Shown here: one piece after another, positions 1 to 8,365 of the stretch
Layout: each line of letters begins with the position of its first letter
Numbering within the stretch: the first letter of the stretch is position 1
Notes under the pieces: generated by a model
Told to the model about the DNA's origin: nothing
The model's input: the letters and a program-made list of their open reading frames with translations, nothing else
Database searches by the model: none
NCBI RefSeq assembly: GCF_000444135.1
Contig: NZ_ATDK01000250.1
Span: 1 to 42,694, forward strand
Source: Pseudomonas avellanae BPIC 631
GTDB taxonomy: Bacteria; Pseudomonadota; Gammaproteobacteria; Pseudomonadales; Pseudomonadaceae
Direction of reading: 5' to 3'
Length of the DNA stretch: 42,694 nucleotides
Position numbers and translations under genes: made by a program

Positions 1-121
1 GCGGGATATCAGTCATTATCTGATGCATCGCTACAACTGGATTCGGCCACACCAGTTCAATGATGGACTGGCGCCCGCTCAGTACGAGAAAAACCTTAAC
101 GTCGTGTCCGGGATGAGTTGA
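1..121 (+). CDS. IS3-family transposase (OrfB), C-terminal fragment cut by the window edge
   Basis: An open frame enters at base 2 and ends with TGA at 119-121, giving 39 residues. They contain the YNWIRPH and FNDGLAPA motifs followed by NLNVVSG, which I recognise as the extreme C-terminus of the integrase/DDE domain of IS3-family transposases. The rest of the gene lies outside the window, so I cannot tell whether the element is intact. No inverted terminal repeat is obvious just after the stop. It marks the left flank of the Ter island and is a sign of mobile-element activity at that boundary. Confidence 0.8.
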   Translation, partial: RDISHYLMHRYNWIRPHQFNDGLAPAQYEKNLNVVSGMS

Positions 122-124
122 CCA

Positions 125-667
125 CTACACAACCCCATCAACTCGCGCCCGCCCCTTGAACCTCCTCCTAACCCCAACCACCACAATCACCACCAGCAAC
201 CCAACCACCACAAAAAACACCGTATTGAAAACCGGAAACGGCTGATCACGACTCGTCACGGCTTCGATTTCTGTCACGTTGGGAAACATCGACAGGATCG
301 TTATCCGCCAGCCGTAATAACGAATCAGCGCCAGTTGCTGTGCATCACGTGAGTAGCCCTGGGCTTTGGCCTGGATGTCGGCGGAGTCGAATTTGAAGTA
401 CCACGGGAAGCTCCAGGCGGTGTCTTCGTTGCGGTAGACCACGACCTTTTTGGTGTCCGGGTCTTCGGTGTTGATGAAGTACACGTCGCGCGTCGGGCCG
501 TCTGCCGGGTTTTCGGCGTTGACCACGCCGTCGGCGTCCATTCTTTTGACTTCCACGCCGGTGATCATCACGACATCATGGCGCGGCAGGACGTAGTAGA
601 GGCTTAATGCGCCGATCCCGAGTGCAACGAATACCACAAGCCAAATCGACCTTTTAAGCCACTTCAT
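125..667 (-). CDS. DUF1523 family membrane protein
   Basis: The 180-residue protein has a hydrophobic N-terminal segment (about residues 7-27), a soluble middle and a second strongly hydrophobic segment near the C-terminus (about 147-166) followed by the basic tail RRRFKGR. This fits a bitopic inner-membrane protein with a periplasmic domain of about 120 residues. The N-terminal pattern LPRHDVVMITGVEVKRMD and the YFINTEDPDTKKVVVYRNEDT region match my recollection of DUF1523, whose function is unknown. The ATG is preceded by GAGGA at about 7 bases. It is divergent from the ATP-grasp gene across a 120-bp gap, so the two may share a promoter region, but nothing ties its function to the Ter system. 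Confidence 0.75.
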   Translation of the reverse strand: MKWLKRSIWLVVFVALGIGALSLYYVLPRHDVVMITGVEVKRMDADGVVNAENPADGPTRDVYFINTEDPDTKKVVVYRNEDTAWSFPWYFKFDSADIQAKAQGYSRDAQQLALIRYYGWRITILSMFPNVTEIEAVTSRDQPFPVFNTVFFVVVGLLVVIVVVGVRRRFKGRARVDGVV

Positions 668-787
668 ACCAGCGTCCTCTGTTTAAAATTGCGTGACTTT
701 GCCCTAATCCGAACGTATTCGAAGCAAAACAGTTATTACAAAATTCGACAAGGCCGTTTCAGGCGGCGCAGTCTTCCGGAGATTGAC

Positions 788-1786
788 ATGATTTGGTTCC
801 TTGAAGGGCAGTCCAGCCAGCGCGAAGTGATCATGGGCGCGCGCGATGCATTGCCTGCGTCGGTAAAGATTATTGCTTCCCATCGCCAGCAACGCTCCGA
901 AATTACCGGGCAGGCCGATGTGGCGCTGCAAGAGCCGGTCGACAATGAAGAGCGCATCGACTGGGTGCTCGAAACCGCTCGCTCGCTGGGCGTGAAGACG
1001 ATCGTCGCCGGGCGAATCGGCGGCGTTTATGAAGCGCAGCGTGCTCGTTTTGTCGCTGAAGGCTTGGACCTCGTTACCGGCGGAACGTCCCTGCAAACGT
1101 TTCTGGATGTCGATGACAAGAGTCGTTTCACGGCGGCGGCCGAGGCGGCGGGGCTGGCGTGTATCCCCGCCATCACTGCCTGCAACACTGAGGAGCTGCA
1201 AGCGGCCTATGACACTTTGTCGGTCTCGGGCGAGGTGTGTATCAAGCCGGTGGTCGGGATTTATGGCCGTGGTTTTTGGCGGTTCAAGACCGATGTCGAC
1301 GATTTTCGCTGTTTCGCCAACCCTGATGCGCGCGAAACGACGTTTCAGGCGTACCTTAATGCCTATCGTCAGGCCGATGAGCGCCCGGCGATGTTGCTCA
1401 TGCCTTACATGCCCGGCAACGAGTGTTCAGTGGACATGGTCTGCGAGCACGGCAAGGCGGTCGCGTTTGTCGGGCGGCGCAAGGTGGGTTTGAATCAGAC
1501 GTTCGAGCGCGACAGCGAAGCCGTGCAATTGGCGGTGCGAGCCGCCGAGCATTTTGCCTGTGACGGGCTGATCAATGTGCAGACCCGCGACGACGCTGAC
1601 GGCACGCCACGCTTGCTGGAGATCAACCCGCGCTACTCGGGCGGGATCGGTTACACGCGCGAAACCGGCGTTAACCTGCCGGGCATTTTTGCTGCGCGGC
1701 GTCTCGGCTTGAAAGAACCGGAAACACATTGGCTTGAGGATATCCGGGTCAAGGCCATAACCGTCGCTGTACGGGCTACGGTTTGA
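788..1786 (+). CDS. ATP-grasp domain ligase of the Ter biosynthetic module
   Basis: This 332-residue protein is an ATP-grasp enzyme, a family that joins a carboxylate to an amine or thiol via an acyl-phosphate. Visible elements are a Rossmann-like N-terminal part, the ATP-binding CIKPVVGIYGRGF segment (about 151-163), the PGNECSVD segment (209-216) with a likely metal/ATP-contacting Glu, and LLEINPRYSGG (276-286), the Mg-binding signature. An upstream in-frame start would be possible, but ATG 788 has CCGGAG six bases before it and begins with the expected first beta strand (MIWFLEG). Family members sit beside PRTase and HAD genes in ter operons, where they are predicted to help build a nucleoside-like metabolite. 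The substrate is unknown. It is first in the run of co-directional genes leading to terZABCDE. Confidence 0.85.
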   Translation: MIWFLEGQSSQREVIMGARDALPASVKIIASHRQQRSEITGQADVALQEPVDNEERIDWVLETARSLGVKTIVAGRIGGVYEAQRARFVAEGLDLVTGGTSLQTFLDVDDKSRFTAAAEAAGLACIPAITACNTEELQAAYDTLSVSGEVCIKPVVGIYGRGFWRFKTDVDDFRCFANPDARETTFQAYLNAYRQADERPAMLLMPYMPGNECSVDMVCEHGKAVAFVGRRKVGLNQTFERDSEAVQLAVRAAEHFACDGLINVQTRDDADGTPRLLEINPRYSGGIGYTRETGVNLPGIFAARRLGLKEPETHWLEDIRVKAITVAVRATV

Positions 1787-1840
1787 TCAGGATAATAGAT
1801 TTTTGCTATCAATAATCGCTCTTATCAAGGAGGATCGGGC

Positions 1841-2989
1841 ATGCGGCTTCTGGCGCCAGGTGCAAACACTGCTTTAGCTAACGCCCACTGCTCCTGGAAC
1901 CTGGAGAGCGGTACATCTTCGGTGTTCGGTGAATACGCCGCCGTGGCGCTGCTGGCGGTCAACGAAAAACGCCAGCCCATGGGCGACCCGGCGCTGTTGC
2001 ATCAAGAGCAAAGCTGGATGGAGTGGAGCGGCGGCCCCCAGGATGTTGGCTGCACGCTCAAGCTGGACAGGCTCCCGGCGGGCAGTGATCGCGTATTGCT
2101 GATGGTTTACGTGTACGCCGCGATGGGCCCGATCCGCGATTTTGCCAGCTTGCGCCTCAAGGTGGATGCCGATATCGAGCATCGCCTGGACCTGCGCGAT
2201 AACGGCGAAGCGGCGATCATCATCGGCGAGTTCTACAAGCGCAACGACCAATGGAAATTTCGTGCGCTGAGCGAAGGCTCGGCGTACGGGCTGTCGGCGT
2301 TCGGCCGCAAGATCGGTCTGGAAGTGGACGATCGTCATCCGCGTCGCCCGTCTGGCGGGGCGGGTGGGCCGGCGGGTGGTCCACGGCACGATTCGGCCAC
2401 CGGCACCGCGTTTGCGGTCGGGCCGGCGCACGTCATGACCTGCGCCCATGTGATTGAAGACATGGGCGTGCTCTATATCAATTCGCTGGAAGGCCGCTAC
2501 AAGGCCGAGCCCGTTGTGATCGACCGCCGCAACGATATCGCCTTGCTGCGGGTGCAGGGCGCGTCGCCGTTGTCTGCGGTTACATTCCGCGAGGGGCAGG
2601 GCTGTGAACCGGGTGATACCGTGGCGGTGCTGGGTTACCCACTGGCGTCCATTTCCGGCGGCGGGTTGCAGGTGACGCAGGGCGGTATTTCCGGGCTGTT
2701 CGGCCTGCACAACGATGCCAGCCTGTTCCAGTTCACTGCGCCCATTCAGCCGGGGTCCAGTGGCAGCCCGTTGTTCGACAACGGCGGCGCAGTCATCGGC
2801 ATGGTGACGTCCACGGTACCGGACGGGCAAAACATGAATTTTGCAGTGAAATCCGCACTGCTGCTGTCCTTTCTACAGGCGTGCCGCATCAACGCGCCGC
2901 AGGCCCGTGCGGAAAGGTCGTACACCACCACAGAAATCTCACGCACCTTCCAGTCATCGTTATGGCTCGTCGAAGCCTCTCGCCAATGA
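1841..2989 (+). CDS. TerD-like domain fused to a trypsin-fold serine protease
   Basis: Residues 1-165 are a TerD/TerA-like beta domain: an APGAN start, strand VLLMVYVY, then AAIIIGEFYKRNDQWKFRALSEGSAYGLSAFGRKIGLEV, the typical TerD C-terminal half. A Gly/Pro-rich linker (about 166-184) leads to a chymotrypsin-fold S1 protease domain. Its triad is intact: His203 in TCAHV, Asp232 in NDIALL and Ser307 in GSSGSP. The oxyanion-hole glycines and the later NFAVKS strand are also present. There is no signal peptide, so it should act in the cytoplasm. AAGGAGG lies eight bases before ATG 1841. It sits between the ATP-grasp and PRTase genes on the same strand, 54 bases after the ligase stop. The TerD domain is probably the sensor and the protease the effector; this is inference. 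Confidence 0.9.
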   Translation: MRLLAPGANTALANAHCSWNLESGTSSVFGEYAAVALLAVNEKRQPMGDPALLHQEQSWMEWSGGPQDVGCTLKLDRLPAGSDRVLLMVYVYAAMGPIRDFASLRLKVDADIEHRLDLRDNGEAAIIIGEFYKRNDQWKFRALSEGSAYGLSAFGRKIGLEVDDRHPRRPSGGAGGPAGGPRHDSATGTAFAVGPAHVMTCAHVIEDMGVLYINSLEGRYKAEPVVIDRRNDIALLRVQGASPLSAVTFREGQGCEPGDTVAVLGYPLASISGGGLQVTQGGISGLFGLHNDASLFQFTAPIQPGSSGSPLFDNGGAVIGMVTSTVPDGQNMNFAVKSALLLSFLQACRINAPQARAERSYTTTEISRTFQSSLWLVEASRQ

Positions 2990-3055
2990 AGTCGGTGTTG
3001 CCTGCCCATGTTGCAGGCGCCAGGGGCTGCGGCCCCGTTAATCAGGAATATATCG

Positions 3056-4189
3056 ATGGACAGCAGCGCAGCTTTTTCCAACCCTACAAAGCTTCGTGCT
3101 GATCTGCTTCGTGGTCGCCTCGACGTCAGTGTCGATTCGTCCACCATTGCCCCGGATTCACTGTTCGGCTTTGCCGAGCGGCGCAATCCCAAGCGCGCGT
3201 TTCTGTTTGTTTCGCGGGTGCTTGGCCGTCACATCCCGGCGCGCCCGAGCGTAATGCTCAAGAGTTTTCAGGACCTGGCGCACAAGATTCCGGCAGACCT
3301 GCCAGGCCCGGTGCTGGTCATCGGCATGGCCGAAACGGCCGTCGGCCTGGGTGCCGGTGTGCACCGTGCCTACAGCGAAACACGCTCGGATGCGCTGTAT
3401 CTGGTCAGTACGCGCCATCCAACCGGCACCGAGCTGTTTGCCCGCTTTGAAGAAGAGCACAGCCACGCCAGCGCGCACTTGATCCACCTGCCTGCCGATA
3501 CTGCGCTGCGCGACATGATGCTCGGTGCACGTTCGCTGGTGCTGGTCGATGACGAAGCGTCGACGGGCAAGACGTTCATCAATCTGCATCAGGCGCTGGT
3601 CGAGGCCGGGCTGAGCAAGATCGAGCGGGTGGTGACCTGCGTGCTCACCGACTGGTCGGCAGGTGCGGTCAGCACATCGATGGGCGCTTCGGCGGAGCAG
3701 GTATCGCTGTTGCAGGGCTCGTATTCCTTTGACGAGGACGCCAGCGCGCCGCTGCCAGAAATGCCGGAAGTCGGCACCGTTGCGATGGGCGACTGGCCGC
3801 TGGTGACCGCCAACGACTGGGGGCGCATGGGCGTGCTGGCGGTTGCCGATACGCTGGCGCCTGGCCTTACGGTAAACAAGGGCGAGCGTGTTCTGGTGGT
3901 CGGCACCAGCGAGTTTGTCTGGCGTCCGTTTCTGCTGGCCGAGCGCCTGGAGAAAGCCGGAGCTGATGTGCATTTCAGCTCCACCAGCCGTTCGCCGATT
4001 GCGCTGGGGCATGCCATCGATCACGCGCTGTCGTTCTCGGACAACTACGGGCTGGGCATCCCCAACTTTCTTTATAACGTGCGGCCGGGTCAGTTTGACC
4101 GGGTGCTGATCTGCACCGAAACCCCAAGGCAGGCCGTACCCGCCGAGCTGATTGAAGCGCTGAACGCCGAGGTGATTTGCGATGAGTAA
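3056..4189 (+). CDS. Phosphoribosyltransferase with C-terminal TRSP domain (PRTase_2-TRSP), Ter biosynthetic module
   Basis: This 377-residue protein has a PRPP-loop LVLVDDEASTGK (161-172), the acidic pair plus TG typical of type I phosphoribosyltransferases, and a C-terminal domain with STSRSPI (309-315). That motif is the hallmark of the TRSP domain found only behind PRTases of this class. Such proteins occur in Ter gene clusters and should make an N- or C-ribosyl bond from PRPP; the acceptor is unknown. I place the start at ATG 3056, preceded by AGGAA at seven bases. A longer frame from 3008 exists but lacks support. The stop overlaps the next gene's start by eight bases (ATGAGTAA), implying translational coupling to the HAD phosphatase. 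Confidence 0.88.
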   Translation: MDSSAAFSNPTKLRADLLRGRLDVSVDSSTIAPDSLFGFAERRNPKRAFLFVSRVLGRHIPARPSVMLKSFQDLAHKIPADLPGPVLVIGMAETAVGLGAGVHRAYSETRSDALYLVSTRHPTGTELFARFEEEHSHASAHLIHLPADTALRDMMLGARSLVLVDDEASTGKTFINLHQALVEAGLSKIERVVTCVLTDWSAGAVSTSMGASAEQVSLLQGSYSFDEDASAPLPEMPEVGTVAMGDWPLVTANDWGRMGVLAVADTLAPGLTVNKGERVLVVGTSEFVWRPFLLAERLEKAGADVHFSSTSRSPIALGHAIDHALSFSDNYGLGIPNFLYNVRPGQFDRVLICTETPRQAVPAELIEALNAEVICDE

Positions 4190-4940
4190 CGACCGCCCGC
4201 TGATCTTCGTCGATCTGGACGACACCCTGTTCCAGACCGCGCGCAAAACACCGGCTGACATTGAAAAGCACGTCGCAACGCTGGATATCAGCGGCAATGC
4301 CAACGGCTACATGACCAACGTGCAGAAGTCCTTTGCGCACTGGCTACTGGCGCACGCCGATGTGGTGCCAGTGACCGCGCGCAGTGTCGAGGCTTACAGC
4401 CGGGTGAAATTGCCGTTCACTGCCGGCGCGATCTGTTCGCACGGCGGCGTGATGCTCGATGTCATGGGGCGACTGGACCCTGACTGGAACGAGCAGATGA
4501 AGCAGACCCTGGCCAGCTATCAGTCGCGGTTGCATGAATTGTCTGCCACCACGCTGGCAATCGGTCAGGAGATGGGCTTTTCACTGCGTGGCTGGGTGGT
4601 TGAAGAGGCGCAGCTGTTTCATTACGTGGTGACCAAGCACAACGAAAGCGACGACAGCATCCTCACCAAGGTACTCGCCGAAATGCAGGCCCGAGGCTTG
4701 CTCGATGGCATGCACATCCACGGTAACGGCAACAATCTGGCTTTCCTGCCCGAGGGGCTGGCCAAGCGCTACGCCGTTCAGGAATGGCTGCGCCGTGACC
4801 TGGCGATCAATGGCGAACGCCCGGTGCTCGGTTTTGGCGACAGCATCACCGACCTGGGTTTCATGGACGAGTGCCACTGGTGGGCGACGCCTGCGCGCAG
4901 CCAGTTGGCGAAAATGTTTGTCGGAGCGGCACATGAGTGA
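4182..4940 (+). CDS. HAD-superfamily phosphatase, Ter biosynthetic module
   Basis: The 252-residue protein has HAD motif I VDLDDT with nucleophile Asp11 and general acid Asp13, motif II around Thr65 (VPVTARS), a Lys at about 195, and motif III/IV GFGDSITD with Asp220 and Asp224. The large insert between motifs II and III indicates a C2-type cap, as in Cof or sucrose-phosphatase relatives. It probably removes a phosphate from the product of the neighbouring phosphoribosyltransferases. Its start overlaps the PRTase stop and its end overlaps the next start, each by eight bases. The natural substrate cannot be read from sequence. Confidence 0.87.
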   Translation: MSNDRPLIFVDLDDTLFQTARKTPADIEKHVATLDISGNANGYMTNVQKSFAHWLLAHADVVPVTARSVEAYSRVKLPFTAGAICSHGGVMLDVMGRLDPDWNEQMKQTLASYQSRLHELSATTLAIGQEMGFSLRGWVVEEAQLFHYVVTKHNESDDSILTKVLAEMQARGLLDGMHIHGNGNNLAFLPEGLAKRYAVQEWLRRDLAINGERPVLGFGDSITDLGFMDECHWWATPARSQLAKMFVGAAHE

Positions 4941-6027
4941 TCCCGTTCACGGGCTCGACACGGTCGGCAGCGGCAGCTACCTGAGCGACGACGTGCATTT
5001 TCTGCTGCGCAGCGTCGACATGCAGACCACCGGCGTCGAGGAAAAGGAACGCCTGATCCAGACGCGGCAAAAACACTATTCGGAAATGATCAGCGAAGAA
5101 TCCGCGCCCAGTGCTGCCCACAAGGCGCTGTACGAGCTGGCGCTCAGCCAGAACGGCGCGCGCATGGCTGCTGATGTGCAGGCGCTGGCGCAGGCGCTCG
5201 ATCGTGAATACGACGGCTCGCCGATTATTCTGGTGTCATTCGTGCGCGCCGGTTTGCCGCTCGGTGTGCTGTTGCGTCGGGCCTTGATTGACCTTGATCG
5301 CGAAGCGCATCACTACGGCATCAGCATTGTCCGCGATCGCGGCATCGATACCGTAGCGCTGGAGGCCATCATTGAGGCTCACGGCGCGCAGAACATCGTG
5401 TTTGTCGACGGCTGGACCGGCAAAGGCGCGATCTCCGGCGAGATCCGCCGCAGTCTGGCAGGCGACACACGTTTCCCCGAAGACCCGCGTCTGGTGGTGC
5501 TCGCCGATCCATGCGGCAGCGCCTGGCTGGCGGCGTCTGCTGAAGACTGGGTGATTCCGTCCGGCATTCTGGGTGCAACGGTGTCCGGGCTGGTGTCGCG
5601 CTCTATCTGGCCGACCGACGGCGGGCTGCATGGTTGCGTGGTCTATGAGCATTTGCAGGCGCACGACGTTACACGCGGTTTTATTGAACAGATCGACATC
5701 CAGCGTCGTCAGAAAGAATGTGCGCTGACGCTGGCACCCTGGACGCCTCAGCAGCGAAGCGAACTCAAAGCTAGGGCATCCCGGGTGATCGGCGCGCTGG
5801 CCGAGCGCTTCGACGTCAATAACCTGAATCGCGTCAAGCCCGGCATTGCCGAAGCCACACGGGCAGTCATGCGCCGCGTGCCGGATCACGTGCTGGTCCG
5901 CAATCTGGCTGACAGTGACGTGCAATTGCTGCTGCATTTGACTGAAAAAGCGGGCATCCCCGTTGAAGAAGTCGGCGATGTCCTGGGGCCCTATCGGGCG
6001 GTGACCATCATACGGAGTCTCGGCTAA
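4933..6027 (+). CDS. StiP-family protein: PRTase-like/cysteine-protease domain plus PELOTA RNA-binding domain
   Basis: This 364-residue protein begins at ATG 4933 inside the HAD stop (ATGAGTGA); a longer in-frame frame from 4705 only shadows the HAD gene. After the SYLSDDVHFLLRS start come SFVRAGLPLG (102-111) and the PRPP-loop-like IVFVDGWTGKGAIS (155-168). Residues from about 300 to the end (RVKPGIAEATRAVMRRVPDHV and on) match the PELOTA-type RNA-binding domain that follows this class. The family was first described as a phosphoribosyltransferase and was later named after the cysteine protease StiP. Cys194 in ADPCG and His240 would be candidate catalytic residues under the second view. I cannot decide between the two activities. 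It is a constant partner of TRSP-PRTases in Ter clusters. Confidence 0.85.
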   Translation: MSDPVHGLDTVGSGSYLSDDVHFLLRSVDMQTTGVEEKERLIQTRQKHYSEMISEESAPSAAHKALYELALSQNGARMAADVQALAQALDREYDGSPIILVSFVRAGLPLGVLLRRALIDLDREAHHYGISIVRDRGIDTVALEAIIEAHGAQNIVFVDGWTGKGAISGEIRRSLAGDTRFPEDPRLVVLADPCGSAWLAASAEDWVIPSGILGATVSGLVSRSIWPTDGGLHGCVVYEHLQAHDVTRGFIEQIDIQRRQKECALTLAPWTPQQRSELKARASRVIGALAERFDVNNLNRVKPGIAEATRAVMRRVPDHVLVRNLADSDVQLLLHLTEKAGIPVEEVGDVLGPYRAVTIIRSLG

Positions 6028-6977
6028 TGGCCTTATTCTCGCCTTACGCGCTGGGGGCAACGCTGTACATGCCCGCTACCCGAGACGACATCGTCGATGT
6101 GGTGTTCGGCGAAAAGATTCCCGAGCTGCGTTCGCTGGTTGTCTGCCTGGAAGATGCAGTCGCGCTGATTGATGTCGACACCGCATTGCTCAACCTGCGC
6201 CAGGTGCTGACCCGCATCCACGATCGGGGCGGCCGTCCGGCCAATGGCCCGCTGCTGTTCGTTCGCCCGCGTGACGCGGCGATGGCGCGTATTCTCAACG
6301 ACTGGCCGTTGATGGCCCACGTTGACGGGTTCGTTGTCCCCAAGCTGTCGCTGAAAAGTCTGACGAGCTGGGAGGCGGCGGTTACCAACCCTGCGCTGGC
6401 ATTGATGCCTACACTGGAAACTCCGGAAGTGTTCAACCCGACGGCCATGGTCGAGCTGGGGCAGGCGCTCAAAGCCAGCCTGCACGAGCGGATCATCGCC
6501 CTGCGCATCGGTGGCAATGACCTGATGGGCTGCCTGGGCTTGCGCCGCAATCCGGCCATGACTTTGTATTCAACGCCGATGGGTTATGTGATCCCGATGC
6601 TGGCGGGGGTGATGGGCGCGCAGGGCTTTGCGCTCACCGCGCCGGTGTTCGAACAGCTCGCCACGCCAGACATTCTTGAACAGGAACTGGCGCTCGATAT
6701 TACCAATGGGTTGGTCGGCAAGACGGCAATTCACCCCTCGCAGGTCAATATCATTCAGAATGCACTACGCGTCAGTCTGGAGGACATGAACTCCGCCCGG
6801 ATGATTTTGAACTCTGTGGCGCCCGCCGTGTTCAAGTACAACGATGCGATGTGTGAACCGGCCACCCACTACAAGTGGGCAACCCACATCATGGAGCGCG
6901 CCAAATGGCACGGAGTGTTACCCACACCCGCTTCGATCATGGATGCCAGCATTCGACTCGCTGAGGCAGTTAGCTAG
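6027..6977 (+). CDS. HpcH/HpaI aldolase / citrate-lyase-beta (CitE)-like TIM-barrel enzyme, Ter module
   Basis: The 316-residue protein resembles CitE-type aldolases/lyases: LYMPATRDD near the N-terminus (CoA/phosphate-binding strand), RSLVVCLEDAVA (about 35-46) with the metal-binding acidic pair, LFVRPRD, LMPTLETPEVF with the second acidic metal ligand, and GKTAIHPSQV near the end, diagnostic of the family. It most likely makes or breaks a C-C bond next to a carboxylate. ATG 6027 shares its A with the TAA stop of the upstream gene (TAATG), so translation is coupled. Its presence beside ATP-grasp, PRTase and HAD genes is a recurrent Ter-cluster pattern; the substrate is unknown. Confidence 0.87.
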   Translation: MALFSPYALGATLYMPATRDDIVDVVFGEKIPELRSLVVCLEDAVALIDVDTALLNLRQVLTRIHDRGGRPANGPLLFVRPRDAAMARILNDWPLMAHVDGFVVPKLSLKSLTSWEAAVTNPALALMPTLETPEVFNPTAMVELGQALKASLHERIIALRIGGNDLMGCLGLRRNPAMTLYSTPMGYVIPMLAGVMGAQGFALTAPVFEQLATPDILEQELALDITNGLVGKTAIHPSQVNIIQNALRVSLEDMNSARMILNSVAPAVFKYNDAMCEPATHYKWATHIMERAKWHGVLPTPASIMDASIRLAEAVS

Positions 6978-7724
6978 ATGATAGAACCTGACCTTGAAAC
7001 CGTAGAACCTGATCTTGCACCGGTAGGACCTGATCTTGAAATCGAAGTGGAACAACGCTTGCTGGCGGTGTTCGATTTCGATGGGACGATTACCCGGCAC
7101 GACAGCTTTGTTCCGTTTCTCAAGTTCGCCTTCGGGCAACGTGTTTTCTCCGTACGCATGGCGCGGCTGGTGCTGCCCAGCCTTGGCTATCTGACCAAGC
7201 GCCTGACCCGTGACGAACTCAAAGGCCGGCTGATCAAGGCGTTTCTGAGCGGCGTTGAAGTGCAGTGGCTGCAACAGAAGGCCGAAGCCTTCTGCCAGTC
7301 GCACTGGAAACGCCTGATGCGTCCTGCCGCGCTTGAGTCCATCGCGGCTGAAATCGAAAAGGGTGCCATTGTCACGCTTTGTTCAGCATCGCCTGCTATG
7401 GTCCTGCAACCCTTCGCTGATCGCTTGAAAGTGGAGCTGATCGGCACCAATCTGGAAGTCATCGACGGCAAGTTGACCGGCTTGATCGAGGGCAGTAATT
7501 GCCGTTGCGACTCCAAGGTGGCGCGTCTTGAAAGCGTCTACGGGCCGCTGACGCAGTTCCGGGTTCGCGCCTGGGGCGACACGCGAGGTGATCACGAATT
7601 GCTTGCCGCTGCTCAGGATGCGCACTGGCGATTGTTCCATCCGACGTGGCGCCGAGGCCGTTACAAAGGCCCCGTTAACGCCAAGTTACACAATCCCGAT
7701 GGCAAAGACGGGCCAACACGGTAA
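6978..7724 (+). CDS. HAD-IB (SerB-like) phosphatase with a repeated N-terminal extension
   Basis: The 248-residue protein has motif I AVFDFDGTIT with nucleophile Asp33 and Asp35, motif II TLCSASPAMVL, and motif III WGDTRGDHELL, the GDxxGD pattern of subfamily IB (phosphoserine-phosphatase-like). The helical region between motifs I and II is the C1 cap. Family members usually reach motif I within the first ten residues. Here about 25 extra residues are made of three copies of a seven-residue unit. ATG 6978 directly abuts the upstream TAG, with only a weak GAGG 11 bases before it. The motif I region contains no better start, so the extension is probably translated. This is the last biosynthetic gene before terZ. 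Confidence 0.85.
   Translation: MIEPDLETVEPDLAPVGPDLEIEVEQRLLAVFDFDGTITRHDSFVPFLKFAFGQRVFSVRMARLVLPSLGYLTKRLTRDELKGRLIKAFLSGVEVQWLQQKAEAFCQSHWKRLMRPAALESIAAEIEKGAIVTLCSASPAMVLQPFADRLKVELIGTNLEVIDGKLTGLIEGSNCRCDSKVARLESVYGPLTQFRVRAWGDTRGDHELLAAAQDAHWRLFHPTWRRGRYKGPVNAKLHNPDGKDGPTR
6981..7043 (+). repeat. Three in-frame copies of a 21-bp unit
   Basis: Three consecutive 21-base units (6981-7001, 7002-7022, 7023-7043) encode IEPDLET, VEPDLAP and VGPDLEI. The shared core is GAACCTGATCTTG with a few substitutions. They make the acidic N-terminal extension of the HAD-IB phosphatase. Unit length is a multiple of three, so copy-number change would alter length without breaking the frame. Confidence 0.9.
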
Positions 7725-7771
7725 GGCTGTAACACTTTTATCCGTATTCCGACGACCACATGGAGCGAAAA

Positions 7772-8365
7772 ATGGCACTCACTTTGGCAAAGAACCAGAC
7801 GATTTCCCTCGAGAAAACCGCTGGCACCGGCCTCAAGAAAGTCAGCATGGGCCTTGGATGGGACCCTGAGAAAGCCAGTGGTTTCTTCGGCAAACTACTC
7901 GGCGGTGGCGGCGGCGATATCGACCTGGATGCCTCGTGCATCATGCTCGATGCCGATAAAAAGCCGCTCGATCTGGTCTGGTTTCGTCAGTTGCAATCGC
8001 GTGACGGTGCCATTCAGCACTCCGGCGACAACCGTACTGGCGAAGGCGCTGGCGATGATGAAACCATCAGCGTTGACCTGGAAAAACTGCCAGCAACGGT
8101 CAAGTATCTGGTGTTCACCGTCAACTCGTTCACCGGTCAAAACTTCGAAAAAGTCGCCAATGCCTACTGCCGCATCGTGGATCTGGGCACGCGCAACGAA
8201 CTGGGCCGCTTTGATCTGTCCGAGAAAGGCCAGCACACGGGCGTGGTGATGTCTTATCTGTCGCGTACGCCGTCCGGCTGGGATTTCACCGCCGTAGGCC
8301 AGGCCACCAACGGCCGTACTGCCGATGATCTGGTTGAACTGGCCATTGGAGCTGTGCGCGCATGA
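7772..8365 (+). CDS. terZ: TerZ, TerD-family calcium-binding stress protein
   Basis: The 197-residue protein opens with MALTLAKNQTISLEKT and has VSMGLGWDP, DIDLDASCIMLDADKKPLD and the acidic GDNRTGEGAGDDETISVDL loop, all typical of TerD-fold proteins that bind calcium. Length and position, first of the ter genes before terA, fit TerZ (about 193 residues in enterobacteria). Another ATG lies four codons upstream at 7760. I prefer 7772 because GGAG lies six bases before it and the product then starts like other family members. The role is thought to be cytoplasmic metal/stress sensing with TerC at the membrane. Its stop overlaps the terA start (ATGA). Confidence 0.9.
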   Translation: MALTLAKNQTISLEKTAGTGLKKVSMGLGWDPEKASGFFGKLLGGGGGDIDLDASCIMLDADKKPLDLVWFRQLQSRDGAIQHSGDNRTGEGAGDDETISVDLEKLPATVKYLVFTVNSFTGQNFEKVANAYCRIVDLGTRNELGRFDLSEKGQHTGVVMSYLSRTPSGWDFTAVGQATNGRTADDLVELAIGAVRA

